From the NCBI GenBank assembly GCA_016803235.1, contig JADCLI010000028.1, forward strand, positions 1-64,000: a DNA stretch of 64,000 nucleotides, written 5' to 3'. The notes below the pieces were generated by a model, which had not been told where the DNA came from, ran no database searches, and worked only from the letters and a program-made list of their open reading frames with translations. This document shows, in pieces, positions 1 through 8,409 of the stretch. The translations under genes and the position numbers were made by a program. This DNA is from Pimelobacter simplex (GTDB taxonomy: Bacteria; Actinomycetota; Actinomycetes; Propionibacteriales; Nocardioidaceae). Each line of letters begins with the position of its first letter. The first letter of the stretch is position 1.

Positions 1-1
1 C

Positions 2-325
2 GACCCGACCGCCCACCCCGGCCCCGCCGTACCGCCCGCGCCGCCCGCTCCCCCGGCACCGCCTGCCCTGGCGCCCATCCTGAAGACCCGCTGGCGGGAC
101 CGCGCGTTCACCCTGCGCGCGATGGCCGCGGTCGGCCTGGCCGGCCTCGTCCTCGGCGCCGGGGCCGGCGCCGGCACGGCGCTGGTCGCGAACCAGGACG
201 ACGCTCCCGACTTCCGCCACCAGCGGATGGGCGGGCCCGGTGAGGGCGGCTTCCCCGGCTGGGGCGGGCGCGAGGGCCAGGACGTCCTGCCGCCGGGACC
301 CGAGCAGGCGCCGTCGAGCAGCTGA
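2..325 (+). CDS. C-terminal part of a small membrane-anchored protein (partial)
   Basis: The reading frame is open from the first complete codon of the window, so the true start lies upstream. The visible part begins with an Ala/Pro-rich segment, then a basic stretch (KTRWRDR), one hydrophobic Ala/Gly/Leu-rich membrane helix (around codons 41-62) and a short Gly/Pro-rich tail ending at a TGA. There is no recognisable catalytic motif. The layout (Pro-rich cytoplasmic part, positive-inside charge, single helix, short extracellular tail) suggests a bitopic membrane protein. The function is unknown. A strong stem-loop follows immediately. Confidence 0.55.
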   Translation, partial: DPTAHPGPAVPPAPPAPPAPPALAPILKTRWRDRAFTLRAMAAVGLAGLVLGAGAGAGTALVANQDDAPDFRHQRMGGPGEGGFPGWGGREGQDVLPPGPEQAPSSS

Positions 326-352
326 GCCGGCCCGCGGGGCCGGGAACGACGA

Positions 353-379
353 AGCCCCGCCGGGTGATCCGGCGGGGCT
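353..379 (+). terminator. Intrinsic terminator-like hairpin
   Basis: An 11-bp perfect stem (353-363 with 369-379, AGCCCCGCCGG arm) has a 5-nt loop. It lies between the end of the partial plus-strand gene and the 3' end of the minus-strand tRNA-Asn gene, so it could end transcription from both sides. No U-tract is present, as is usual in high-GC actinobacteria. Confidence 0.65.
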
Positions 380-386
380 CTCGCGC

Positions 387-462
387 TGGCTCCCCCGATT
401 GGACTCGAACCAATAACCCTGCGATTAACAGTCGCATGCTCTGCCAGTTGAGCTACGGGGGA
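387..462 (-). tRNA. tRNA-Asn (anticodon GTT)
   Basis: Read on the minus strand, the sequence folds as a cloverleaf. The acceptor arm TCCCCCG (456-462) pairs with CGGGGGA (391-397), the discriminator is G at 390, and CCA is encoded at 387-389. The anticodon loop is CTGTTAA, with GTT complementary to 427-429, and the T-loop GGTTCGAGTCC is canonical. It lies downstream of dnaG and a small hypothetical gene, in the same direction. Confidence 0.96.
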
Positions 463-539
463 AAGCTGCTCTCACCCGTGGGGTGGAAGCGGGGAAACAC
501 TAGCAAGGAGGCGGCCGTCGCCTGAAATCGAGGTGGCGC

Positions 540-1049
540 TCAGGGGGTGACGTCGGCCCGGGCAGCGGCGAGAGCCTCCTGGACGACGGCGTCGACACGG
601 GGATCGGCGGGGTCCAGGCCGTCGTCGTACTCGACGAACCAGGCGAGCTCGCCACGGGTGCCGGGCGCCCGACGGGCCAGGATCCGCACCTGGCGGCGGC
701 CCGAGACCGGGACGTGGCGCTGGACGGCGATGCTGGCGGTGACCCGCTCGCGGACCAGCTCGAGCAGACGGCCGGCGTCGTCGAGGCGCAGGGCGTGGAC
801 CGGGCTCGGCTCACCGAAGTGGGCGACCTCCACCACCCGCAGGGTCGACTCCTCCTGGTCCCAGTCGGCGCTCGCGACCTGCTCCCACGGGACTCGGTGG
901 GGCAGGTAGAGGGCGTCGCGCGTGCCGCCGACGAGGCGCGGGTCGTCGCCGCCGTTCGCTGCCTGCCGGACGGCGGCCCAGGCGAGCAGCCGCTCCCCCG
1001 GCCCGACCGGGAACGGCGGGCGGCGCGGTGGGAGCGGCGGGAACCTCAT
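540..1049 (-). CDS. Conserved hypothetical protein downstream of dnaG (PH-like)
   Basis: A 169-residue soluble protein beginning MRFPPLPPRR, with no signal peptide or membrane helix. The middle (about residues 30-80: TRDALYLPHRVPWEQVASADWDQEESTLRVVEV) has the alternation of strands and the 'threshold value, then W-x-x-V' pattern seen in small PH-like/bacterial PH domain proteins; this is inference from the pattern only. It starts 10 nt after the dnaG stop and is very probably co-transcribed with dnaG, ahead of tRNA-Asn. No function can be assigned. Confidence 0.75.
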   Translation of the reverse strand: MRFPPLPPRRPPFPVGPGERLLAWAAVRQAANGGDDPRLVGGTRDALYLPHRVPWEQVASADWDQEESTLRVVEVAHFGEPSPVHALRLDDAGRLLELVRERVTASIAVQRHVPVSGRRQVRILARRAPGTRGELAWFVEYDDGLDPADPRVDAVVQEALAAARADVTP

Positions 1050-1059
1050 CGGCCCGGCC

Positions 1060-2961
1060 TCACGGGACGCCGACGATCTTCTCGCGCAGCGTGCGCCGGT
1101 GCTGCTCGAGGGCGGCGAGCTCGCCGAACATCTTGTTGTAGTCGGTGGGGTTGTCGAGCGGGTTGGTCCGCTGCAGGCGCGACTTCACCTCGTCGATGCG
1201 GCGCAGCACGGTGAGCTCCTGCAGGCGGAACAGGTGGGTGGCGATGTAGCCGGCATCGATCTCGCGGTGGGCCGGGATCGGCTCGACGGCGAGGGCACTG
1301 ATGATCGAGGAGACGGCGGGGTCGGTCGCGGCATCGCGGACGTGGGACACCCAGCCGGCGTCGTTCTGGCCCGCGACCGCGCCACCCGCGGCCGTGATCG
1401 CCTCCCAGACCCCCCGGTAGGTCGGGTGGACGAAGTCGTTGAGCCCGATGTCCGCGCTGGTGCGTCCGATCGCGACCGGGTGCTGGAGGACGAGCTTGAG
1501 GGTCTCGCGCTCGATGCCGAACCGCGGGTCCCGCAGGTCGGGCACCCGGGTCGCGGGAGCCGGCACCGGCGTCTCCGGCGCACGCTCACCGGCCCGCGGC
1601 GTCTTCATCCCGCGGTCGCCCTGGGGCCCCCTCGCCGCCGCCCGTCGGACGGCGGCCAGGACCTGGTTGGTGTCGATGTCGGAGCCGACCAGCCGGGAGA
1701 TCTCCTGGGCGAAGGCGGTCACCTTGGACTGGTCGCGTACGGAGGCGACGAGGGCCGCCGCGTCGCGGACGGCGTCGATGCGGCCGTCCGCGCGGTCGAG
1801 GTCGTGGCGCTTGACGACGTTCTCCAGCACGAAGCGGTACAGCGGGCGCCGGCTGGCGATCAGCTCGCGGACCGCGTCGTCGCCCTTCTTGATCCGCAGG
1901 TCGCAGGGGTCCATCCCCTCGGGCGCGACCGCGACGTAGGTCTGGGACACGAAGCGCTGGTCGCCCTCGAAGGTCCGCAGCGCGGCCTTCTGCCCGGCCT
2001 CGTCACCGTCGAAGGTGAAGACGACCTCGCTGCGCAGCTCGGCGTGGTCGTCGAGGAAGCGCCGCAGCACCCGGGCGTGGTCGTCGCCGAAGGCGGTGCC
2101 GCAGGTGGCGACGGCGGTCTCGACTCCGGCGAGGTGGCAGGCCATCACGTCGGTGTAGCCCTCGACGACGACCGCCTTCGAGCTCAGTGCGATCGGCTTG
2201 CGGGCCAGGTCGATGCCGTAGAGCACCTGGCTCTTCTTGTAGATCGGCGTCTCGGAGGTGTTGAGGTACTTGGCCTCGATCCGGTCGTCCTCGAAGATCC
2301 GGCGTGCCCCGAAGCCGATCGTGTCGCCGTTGGTCTCCCGGATCGGCCACAGCAGCCGGCCGCGGAACTTGTCGTAGAGCGAGCGGCCCATCGCCACGAG
2401 CCCGGCGGCGATCACCTCCTCGCGGGTGAACTTGCGCCCGCTCAGGTGCCGCCACAGCGCCTCGCCGTCGCGCGGCGCGAAGCCGACCCCGAACCTGAGC
2501 GCGGCGTTCTGGTCGAAGCCGCGCTCGGCCAGGAACTGCCGCGCGGCCAGCGCCTCGGGCGTGGCGAGCTGCTCGGCGTAGAACTCCTGGGCGACGGCGT
2601 GCGCCTCGACCAGCCGCCGGCGCTGGGGGCCCTTGGGGCGGTCGTCCTGGCCGGTCTCGTCGCGGCGCAGCTGGACACCGTACTTGTCGGCCATCCGCTC
2701 CACGGCCTCGCCGAAGCTGAGGCCGTCGATCTTCATCAGGAAGGTGAAGACGTCGCCGCCTTCCTGGCAGCCGAAGCAGTGGAAGAAGCCCCGGCTCGGC
2801 GTGACGTGGAAGGATGGGGACTTCTCGTCGTGGAACGGGCACAGGCCCTTCATCGAGCCGCCGCCGGCGTTGCGGAGGGTGACGTACGACGACACCACCT
2901 CGTCGATCTTGGCCCGCTCACGGACCGCGGCGATGTCCTCGTCACGAATCCGGCCCACCAT
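1060..2961 (-). CDS. dnaG: DNA primase DnaG
   Basis: A 633-residue bacterial replicative primase, the usual actinobacterial length. It makes RNA primers at the replication fork with DnaB helicase. The N-terminal CHC2 zinc-binding domain shows C41-x2-H44 and C62-x2-C65. The TOPRIM core follows with VVVEGYTDVMA (around residue 265) and the acidic FTFDGDEAG (around 315). The C-terminal helicase-interaction domain is present and ends LREKIVGVP. The ATG at 2961 fits the family N-terminus (GRIRDEDI). It is divergent from the L,D-transpeptidase gene across a 169-nt gap that contains a 14-bp palindrome (2979-2992). A small hypothetical gene and tRNA-Asn follow it. Confidence 0.98.
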   Translation of the reverse strand: MVGRIRDEDIAAVRERAKIDEVVSSYVTLRNAGGGSMKGLCPFHDEKSPSFHVTPSRGFFHCFGCQEGGDVFTFLMKIDGLSFGEAVERMADKYGVQLRRDETGQDDRPKGPQRRRLVEAHAVAQEFYAEQLATPEALAARQFLAERGFDQNAALRFGVGFAPRDGEALWRHLSGRKFTREEVIAAGLVAMGRSLYDKFRGRLLWPIRETNGDTIGFGARRIFEDDRIEAKYLNTSETPIYKKSQVLYGIDLARKPIALSSKAVVVEGYTDVMACHLAGVETAVATCGTAFGDDHARVLRRFLDDHAELRSEVVFTFDGDEAGQKAALRTFEGDQRFVSQTYVAVAPEGMDPCDLRIKKGDDAVRELIASRRPLYRFVLENVVKRHDLDRADGRIDAVRDAAALVASVRDQSKVTAFAQEISRLVGSDIDTNQVLAAVRRAAARGPQGDRGMKTPRAGERAPETPVPAPATRVPDLRDPRFGIERETLKLVLQHPVAIGRTSADIGLNDFVHPTYRGVWEAITAAGGAVAGQNDAGWVSHVRDAATDPAVSSIISALAVEPIPAHREIDAGYIATHLFRLQELTVLRRIDEVKSRLQRTNPLDNPTDYNKMFGELAALEQHRRTLREKIVGVP

Positions 2962-3130
2962 GCGGCGATCCTACTGAGCGGCCCGCGGGCCGGGACCGGC
3001 AGTCGAGGTCCCTGTGGACGGCACACCGCGTTCGCGCAGGTCGGCGTGACCTTCGTCGCCCTGTCTCGTTGCTCGATCGGGAGGACCGCACGAAGGGGTC
3101 TGGGGATGGACGTTCGGGGAGGGGCCGGGC

Positions 3131-3931
3131 ATGGACGAGTCGCGCCGCCGCACCAGCTGGCCGGTGACCCTCGTCGTGCTGCTCTTCGCGCTCTCGACCC
3201 TGGTCATGGTCCTCAAGGACGGGGAGGACGACCGGGAGCCGGGCGCGACGCCGGCGGCCTCGGTCGACCTGGACCTCAAGAAGCTCCCGGTCAGCTCCAC
3301 GCACACCACGATCGAGGCGGCGCCGCAGGACCCGCGGCCGACCAAGGTGCCCTCGGGGACCGTGGTGCACCCGAAGCGGGCGACCGCGCTGTACGACGAG
3401 CCCGACGGCCGGCCGTTCGGCAAGGTGAGGCCGACCGAGTTCGGGGACGTGTGGCTGCCGGTGATCACCCGCAACCGCGAGTGGGTGCAGGTGCTGCTGC
3501 CGTCGAAGCCGAACGGCTCGACGGGCTGGATCCGGGCCTCGGAGCTCGCGGAGGCGCACAGCCGGTTCCTGGTCAAGGTGCACCTCGGCGAGCGCACGCT
3601 GGAGCTGTTCGAGGACGACGCCCGGGTCGGCACCTGGACCGTGGCGATCGGCGCCAGCGGCACCCCGACGCCACTGGGCCGGACCTTCGTGCTCGGGCAG
3701 ATCATCGACGACAAGCAGCCGTTCTCGCCGGTGATCATGCCGCTCGGCAGCCACAGCGAGACGCTCGACTCCTACGGCGGCGGGCCGGGCACGGTCGCGC
3801 TGCACGGCTGGACCGACCCGTCGGTGTTCGGCAAGGCGGTCAGCCACGGCTGCGTCCGGGTGCCGGACGACGCCCTCGACCTGCTGCGCACCGTGCCGAT
3901 CGGCACCCCGGTCATGGTCGACGAGGCCTGA
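3131..3931 (+). CDS. L,D-transpeptidase (YkuD domain), membrane-anchored
   Basis: A 266-residue cell-wall enzyme. After a short basic N-terminus, one hydrophobic helix (about residues 10-26, WPVTLVVLLFALSTLVMV) acts as a signal anchor. Residues about 80-145 resemble an SH3-like linker region (VHPKRATALYDEPDGRPFGKV). The C-terminal YkuD catalytic domain (from about 150, LVKVHLGERTLELFEDD) contains the HG..(x)n..SHGCVR signature with the active-site Cys near residue 240. Enzymes of this family form 3-3 cross-links in peptidoglycan outside the membrane. A GGGGAGGGG ribosome-binding site precedes the ATG. It is divergent from dnaG. Confidence 0.92.
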   Translation: MDESRRRTSWPVTLVVLLFALSTLVMVLKDGEDDREPGATPAASVDLDLKKLPVSSTHTTIEAAPQDPRPTKVPSGTVVHPKRATALYDEPDGRPFGKVRPTEFGDVWLPVITRNREWVQVLLPSKPNGSTGWIRASELAEAHSRFLVKVHLGERTLELFEDDARVGTWTVAIGASGTPTPLGRTFVLGQIIDDKQPFSPVIMPLGSHSETLDSYGGGPGTVALHGWTDPSVFGKAVSHGCVRVPDDALDLLRTVPIGTPVMVDEA

Positions 3932-3985
3932 CCCCCACGAACTGATCCATCTCGGGGACAAGTGATGACGATGAAGGGAACACCC

Positions 3986-4936
3986 ATGAAGAACAAGCGG
4001 CACCTGGCTCCGCTGGCCGGCGCGCTCCTCCTCGCGGCGGGTGCGGCGACGTCCGCGACCGTCCTCGCGGGCGGTTCGGCGACCGCGGCGGGCTCCCCCT
4101 CGTCCGCCTTCGGTCTCGAGCTGTCGATCGCCGGCAACGGCGTGGTCCCGCGCACGCCCGCGGTCAGCTCCACCGACGGCTCGCTCAAGACCGACTCCCT
4201 CATCGGGCTCCCCGCCAACCCGGTCGCCAGCGGCGGCATCGTCAACGCCGCGGCTCAGAACGGTGCGGCCAGCGCCAGCGTCACCGACCTCGCGGTCGGC
4301 GAGGGCCTCATCGCGGCCCTCAAGCTCCCGGACACCGCGACCCAGCAGCTCAAGAGCGGCTGCACCGAGCTCACGACCGCCCTCCAGCAGGTCACCGGGC
4401 CGCTCGGCGACGCGCTCGACACCATCCTGCCGCAGCTCCAAGGCGGCCTGGAGCAGATCGCGGACGCCACGAAGGGCACGCCGCTGAACCTGAGCGCGCT
4501 CGGTGCGCTCGACATCACCAAGCTCACCGACCCCGACCAGCTCAAGGCGCTGTGCGACGTCCTCGCCGGCGACCTCAGGGTCGTCGGCGCGGGCGCGGTC
4601 GAGGCCAAGTGCACCGGCAACACCGGCACCACCACGATCGCGAACCTCAAGGCGCTGGGCCTGCCGGTCAACGTCGACACCAAGCAGGCCAACCAGAAGG
4701 TGAAGGTCTTCGACGTCGCCGGCGTCCCGCCGGTCGTCGAGCTGGTCGTGAACCGCCAGACGGCCAACGCCGACGGCACCTTCACGGTGGACGCGCTCTA
4801 CGTCAACATCCTCGACCAGATCAAGCTCACCGTCGCCTCGGCGACCTGCGGCAACGTCACGAGCGACAAGGCGCCGGCTCCCGGCGACGCCCCGTCGCCG
4901 AAGCCGGTCAAGCAGCACGTCCCGGTCACCGGCTGA
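3986..4936 (+). CDS. Secreted choice-of-anchor-type protein ending in a PVTG motif
   Basis: About 316 residues. The ATG at 3986 is preferred over upstream GTG/ATG codons because AAGGGAA sits 5 nt upstream and the resulting N-terminus (KNKRHLAPLAGALLLAAG) is a clean signal peptide. The mature part starts SSAFGLELSIAGNG, typical of the actinobacterial 'choice-of-anchor P' family, and is Ala/Thr/Leu-rich with several paired Cys, so it is extracellular. It stops right after VKQHVPVTG, which looks like a sortase sorting motif, but there is no following hydrophobic helix or basic tail. Either the anchor has been lost or the resemblance is fortuitous. The function is unknown. Confidence 0.8.
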   Translation: MKNKRHLAPLAGALLLAAGAATSATVLAGGSATAAGSPSSAFGLELSIAGNGVVPRTPAVSSTDGSLKTDSLIGLPANPVASGGIVNAAAQNGAASASVTDLAVGEGLIAALKLPDTATQQLKSGCTELTTALQQVTGPLGDALDTILPQLQGGLEQIADATKGTPLNLSALGALDITKLTDPDQLKALCDVLAGDLRVVGAGAVEAKCTGNTGTTTIANLKALGLPVNVDTKQANQKVKVFDVAGVPPVVELVVNRQTANADGTFTVDALYVNILDQIKLTVASATCGNVTSDKAPAPGDAPSPKPVKQHVPVTG

Positions 4937-4960
4937 CCCCGGACCACCGATCGACCGGAC

Positions 4961-4990
4961 CGGCCCGTCGCGCAGCAGCGCGGCGGGCCG
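4961..4990. terminator. Bidirectional hairpin between convergent genes
   Basis: A 13-bp stem (4961-4973 with 4978-4990, one G-U wobble) has a 4-nt AGCA loop. It is centred in the 75-nt gap between the convergent secreted-protein gene and dgt, where a shared terminator is expected. Confidence 0.75.
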
Positions 4991-5011
4991 CTCTGCTCTC
5001 CGGCCGGAGCC

Positions 5012-6235
5012 TCAGCCCAGGAGACGGCCGTGCCAGGCGACGGCGCTGGCGTCGGTGAGGGAGGCGACCTGGTCGATCACGGCCCGGGTCCGGGCCGCGT
5101 CGTCGGGCGCGGCGTTCCAGTCGGCTGCATACATGTCGTCGAGCGCGTCCGCGCCGCGGTCGAGGAGGACCTCGACGAGCGCGGACAGCAGCTCGCGCTG
5201 CCGGACCTGAAGCGCGACCCTGTCGGCGGCCTCCATGACGTAGTGGGCCGCGATCCCCTTGAGCACGGTGATCTCGGCCCAGGTGTCGGCAGGGATGACC
5301 AGGTCGCCGGCGTAGCGGACGAAGGGGCCCTCGGCCGCGGCGAAGGTCGCCTGCTGCACCGCGCCGCAGAACCGGCCGATCAGGTCGCTGGTGAGGTTCT
5401 TGAGGGCCGCGAGACCGGCCCGCCCGCCGTCGTACGGCGCCCGCGGCCAGCTTCCGACCGCGCGCAGCCGGTCGAGGACGGCGTCGAGCTCGGCGTCGGT
5501 CGCGTCCGGGCGGTACCAGACCCGCACCGTGTCCCACAGCGCCGCCGTGTCGAGGCGGGTCAGGTCGACCTTGCCGGCCACGGTGCCGTCCTCGACGTCG
5601 TGGACCGAGTAGGCGACGTCGTCGGCGAGGTCCATCACCTGTGCCTCGAGGCAGCGCCCGCCGGCCGGGGCCCCGGACCTCAGCCAGTCGAAGGCGGGCC
5701 GGTCGTCGTCGTACACGCCGAACTTGCCGCCGTGGGCGTCCCCCTCGGAGCGGCCCCAGGGGTACTTCGTGCAGGCGTCGAGGGTGGCCCGGGTCAGGTT
5801 GAGGCCCGCGCCGGGGGTCTTGGCCTCGAGTCGGGTCAACAGCCGCAGCGTCTGCGCGTTGCCCTCGAAGCCGCCGCAGTCCCCGGCGAGCTCGGCCAGC
5901 GCCCGCTCGCCGTTGTGCCCGAACGGCGGGTGGCCGAGGTCGTGCGCGAGGGCGGCCGTCTCGGTGATGTCGGGGTGGGTGCCCAGCGCGCGGGAGAGGT
6001 CGCGGGCGATCTGGGCGACCTCCAGGCTGTGGGTCAGCCGGTTGCGGACGAAGTCGTCGCTCTGCGGCCCGACCACCTGGGTCTTGGCCGCGAGCCGGCG
6101 GAAGGACGCCGCGTGCACCACCCGCGCCCGGTCGCGCTCGAACGGCAGCCGCTCGGGCGCCTCGACCCGCTTCGGCGGCTCCGGCACGATCCGCTCGCGC
6201 GCGTGCGCGTCGTAGCGCTGCTCGACCGGGTCCAC
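5012..6235 (-). CDS. dgt: Deoxyguanosinetriphosphate triphosphohydrolase-like protein (HD domain)
   Basis: A 407-residue HD-superfamily dNTPase with a GTG start. The Dgt signature is clear: RRLAAKTQVVGPQSDDFVRNRLTHSLEV (about residues 47-74), then AALAHDLGHPPFGHNGE, which supplies the paired His-Asp metal ligands. A later D-x2-YSVHD segment completes the metal site. The family hydrolyses dNTPs to nucleoside plus triphosphate and shapes dNTP pools. In actinobacteria it typically lies near dnaG, as here. It is convergent with the upstream secreted-protein gene. The next upstream minus-strand gene ends 26 nt before its start. Confidence 0.94.
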   Translation of the reverse strand: MDPVEQRYDAHARERIVPEPPKRVEAPERLPFERDRARVVHAASFRRLAAKTQVVGPQSDDFVRNRLTHSLEVAQIARDLSRALGTHPDITETAALAHDLGHPPFGHNGERALAELAGDCGGFEGNAQTLRLLTRLEAKTPGAGLNLTRATLDACTKYPWGRSEGDAHGGKFGVYDDDRPAFDWLRSGAPAGGRCLEAQVMDLADDVAYSVHDVEDGTVAGKVDLTRLDTAALWDTVRVWYRPDATDAELDAVLDRLRAVGSWPRAPYDGGRAGLAALKNLTSDLIGRFCGAVQQATFAAAEGPFVRYAGDLVIPADTWAEITVLKGIAAHYVMEAADRVALQVRQRELLSALVEVLLDRGADALDDMYAADWNAAPDDAARTRAVIDQVASLTDASAVAWHGRLLG

Positions 6236-6261
6236 GGGGCGACCCTAGCGGCGTGGTGGGC

Positions 6262-7125
6262 TCAGAAGACGGAGACGTGCACGTGGTCGAAGTGGTTGGC
6301 GGTCGCCGACCCGCGGTTCGGCATGCCCCGCCAGCCCTCGCCGCCGCGCTCGACCGACCAGATCTTCTGCGCGTAGATGACGTAGGAGACGCCGAGGGCC
6401 GCGTAGTTGGCACGGACGAACTCGGCGATCTCCCAGCCGACTGCCCCGGAGATCATGATGTCCACGGCCTTGCCGCGCGGGTGGTCGCCGCCACCGCCAC
6501 GGAGGGTGCCGTAGACGCTGACCTCGGGGAAGTTGGCGCAAACGGCCGCGTGGACCTTCTTGATGCTCTCGCTGACGCCGGACGGGACGCTGGTGCCATT
6601 GGTGCAGGCGCCGCCGAGGGTCGGGGGCTTCTCGTCGGTGAAGTAGCCCGCGGTGACCCAGCGGGACTTGCCGTCGAGGACGATCTCGGCGCGCTCGCCG
6701 TACGTCCGGCCGGTGACCAGGACCTTCTCGCCCTCCTCGACCTCGCCGACCTCCTTGGCCCGCTTGTCGGGGCGGGTCCACAGGTTGAGCGTCTCGGAGA
6801 CCCAGCGGCGCTTGTTCGCTGCGGCGATCGCCTGGGCGGTCGACTCCTCGGAGAGCAGGGCGTCGAGCTTGGTGCCGATGGCGTCCGCGGAGCGGTCCGT
6901 GCTGCGGGAGAGCAGCGGGAGCCGGGTCCCGGGGTCCTCGACGGCACCGACGGAGCCGGCAGCCGCCTTCGAACGGTCGACCGCGACCAGGTCGGACTCG
7001 GGAGCCGAGGAGTTGAGGACGCCTCCGGTGACGACCGCGGTGGTCGCGAGGGTGGCGAGGGAGCCGGCCAGGAGGGCGGCTCGCGGCGTACGTCGCGCGG
7101 TTTCCCGCTTGTGGCTGGTGGCCAC
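6262..7125 (-). CDS. Secreted SH3-domain protein with C-terminal M15-like (ARB_07466-type) domain
   Basis: 287 residues with a GTG start preceded by AAAGGAT. The N-terminus (RRTPRAALLAGSLATLATTAVV) is a signal peptide or anchor. Residues about 108-165 form a bacterial SH3-like domain (LNLWTRPDKRAKEVGEVEEGEKVLVTG). The C-terminal 110 residues carry GDHPRGKAVDIM and NHFDHVHVS, the H-x3-G-x-A-x-D and H-x-H zinc pattern shared with M15 D-Ala-D-Ala peptidases and the ARB_07466-like domain. It is therefore likely a cell-wall-directed hydrolase or a binding relative. Upstream, TTGACG (7215-7220) with a weak TACTCG (7192-7197) 17 bp away is a possible promoter. I looked for a c-di-AMP riboswitch in the leader and saw no support. 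Confidence 0.85.
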   Translation of the reverse strand: MATSHKRETARRTPRAALLAGSLATLATTAVVTGGVLNSSAPESDLVAVDRSKAAAGSVGAVEDPGTRLPLLSRSTDRSADAIGTKLDALLSEESTAQAIAAANKRRWVSETLNLWTRPDKRAKEVGEVEEGEKVLVTGRTYGERAEIVLDGKSRWVTAGYFTDEKPPTLGGACTNGTSVPSGVSESIKKVHAAVCANFPEVSVYGTLRGGGGDHPRGKAVDIMISGAVGWEIAEFVRANYAALGVSYVIYAQKIWSVERGGEGWRGMPNRGSATANHFDHVHVSVF

Positions 7126-7266
7126 GCGCTGATCCTTTGCTGTCGCTTACAGATGCATCCCGAGAACCCTGACCTTCGCCAGAGCATCGTGCGAGTAGAG
7201 CACAGTGATCAAGACGTCAACCAATTGGTGAGACCGCTCCACGGCGTGAGCCCGCTCACCCGAGGG

Positions 7267-8409
7267 TCATCCGCCGGTCGTCTCGTTGACGTCCTCGAGC
7301 ACACCACAGCCGCCCTCGCCCAGGCCGTCGGTGTCGTCCAGCCAGCCCTCCGGGAGCACGATCCTGGCGCGCGGAGCGCCCTGCCGGCCGCGGGGTGCGC
7401 CCAGCTCGGAGGCGGGGAACGGCTCGGCGGGGTCGAGCTCGGCGAGCATCCGGTCGAGGGCGGCCAGCGAGTCGACCAGGCCCAGCGAGCGACGCAGCTC
7501 ACCGCCGGCCCGGAAGCCCTTGAGGTACCAGGTGACGTGCTTGCGGAACTCCTTGCAGCCCCGCTCCTCCCCCATGTGCTCGCACAGGAGCTCGGCGTGC
7601 CGGCGCATCATCGCAGCCACCTCGCCGAGGGTCGGCAGCGTCGTCTCGCCCGGGCCGTCCTCGGAGAAGGCCGCGGCGAGGTCGCGGAACAGCCAGGGCC
7701 GGCCCAGGCAGCCGCGGCCGACGACGACGCCGGCGGCACCGGTCTCCTCGACCATCCGCAGCGCGTCGGCCGCCTCCCAGATGTCGCCGTTGCCGAGCAC
7801 CGGGATCTCGACGCTCGCGACCAGCTCGGCGATGGCGTCCCAGTCGGCCTGCCCGGAGTAGGCCTGGGCCACGGTGCGTCCGTGCAGCGCGATCGCCGCG
7901 ACGCCGCTCTCCTGGGCGATCCGGCCCGCGTCGAGGTAGGTGAGGTGGTCGTCGTCGAGGCCCTTGCGGGTCTTCATCGTCACCGGGACGTCGTACGGCG
8001 CGGCGGCGGCCACCGCCTCCTCGAGGATCGCCGCCAGCAGGTTGCGCTTCCACGGCAGCGCGCCGCCGCCGCCCTTGCGGGTGACCTTGGGGACCGGGCA
8101 GCCGAAGTTGAGGTCGACGTGCGCGACGCCGTACTCCTCGCACAGGATCTTCGTCGCCTGGCCGACGTACGTCGGGTCGGTGCCGTAGAGCTGTACGGAG
8201 CGGACGGTCTCGGCCTCGTCGAAGACGAGCATCCGCTTCGTCGTCTCGTCACCCTCGACCAGCCCACGGCTGGTGATCATCTCGCAGACGTAGAGCCCGG
8301 CGCCGTGCTCGGCGCACAGCCGGCGGTAGGCGGCGTTGGTGATGCCCGCCATCGGCGCGAGGACCACGGGGGTGGGCACGTCGAGGGTGCCCAGGCGCAG
8401 CCCGCTCAC
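7267..8409 (-). CDS. dusB: tRNA-dihydrouridine synthase DusB
   Basis: 380 residues. This FMN-dependent, NADPH-using enzyme reduces uridines to dihydrouridine in tRNA D-loops. The N-terminal TIM barrel begins PVVLAPMAGITNAAYRRL and includes the DLNFGCPVPKVTRKGGGGAL segment with the catalytic Cys. MKTRKG and GNGDIW mark the FMN-binding strands, and the C-terminal helical RNA-binding domain follows (EFRKHVTWYLKG). The GTG start at 8409 overlaps the TGA of the preceding lipoprotein gene (GTGA), which argues for translational coupling and excludes a longer N-terminus. It sits in a glyS-lipoprotein-dusB run. Confidence 0.95.
   Translation of the reverse strand: MSGLRLGTLDVPTPVVLAPMAGITNAAYRRLCAEHGAGLYVCEMITSRGLVEGDETTKRMLVFDEAETVRSVQLYGTDPTYVGQATKILCEEYGVAHVDLNFGCPVPKVTRKGGGGALPWKRNLLAAILEEAVAAAAPYDVPVTMKTRKGLDDDHLTYLDAGRIAQESGVAAIALHGRTVAQAYSGQADWDAIAELVASVEIPVLGNGDIWEAADALRMVEETGAAGVVVGRGCLGRPWLFRDLAAAFSEDGPGETTLPTLGEVAAMMRRHAELLCEHMGEERGCKEFRKHVTWYLKGFRAGGELRRSLGLVDSLAALDRMLAELDPAEPFPASELGAPRGRQGAPRARIVLPEGWLDDTDGLGEGGCGVLEDVNETTGG

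Noticed and set aside
922..3945. Very long plus-strand open frame opposite dnaG
   Set aside because: It is the antisense shadow of dnaG and neighbouring genes in GC-rich DNA; composition is Arg/Gly/Val-rich with no domain, while dnaG on the other strand has all family motifs.
7126..7266. c-di-AMP (ydaO-type) riboswitch before the SH3/M15-like cell-wall gene
   Set aside because: Such genes often carry one in actinobacteria, but the 140-nt leader is short and shows none of the conserved pairing segments I would expect.
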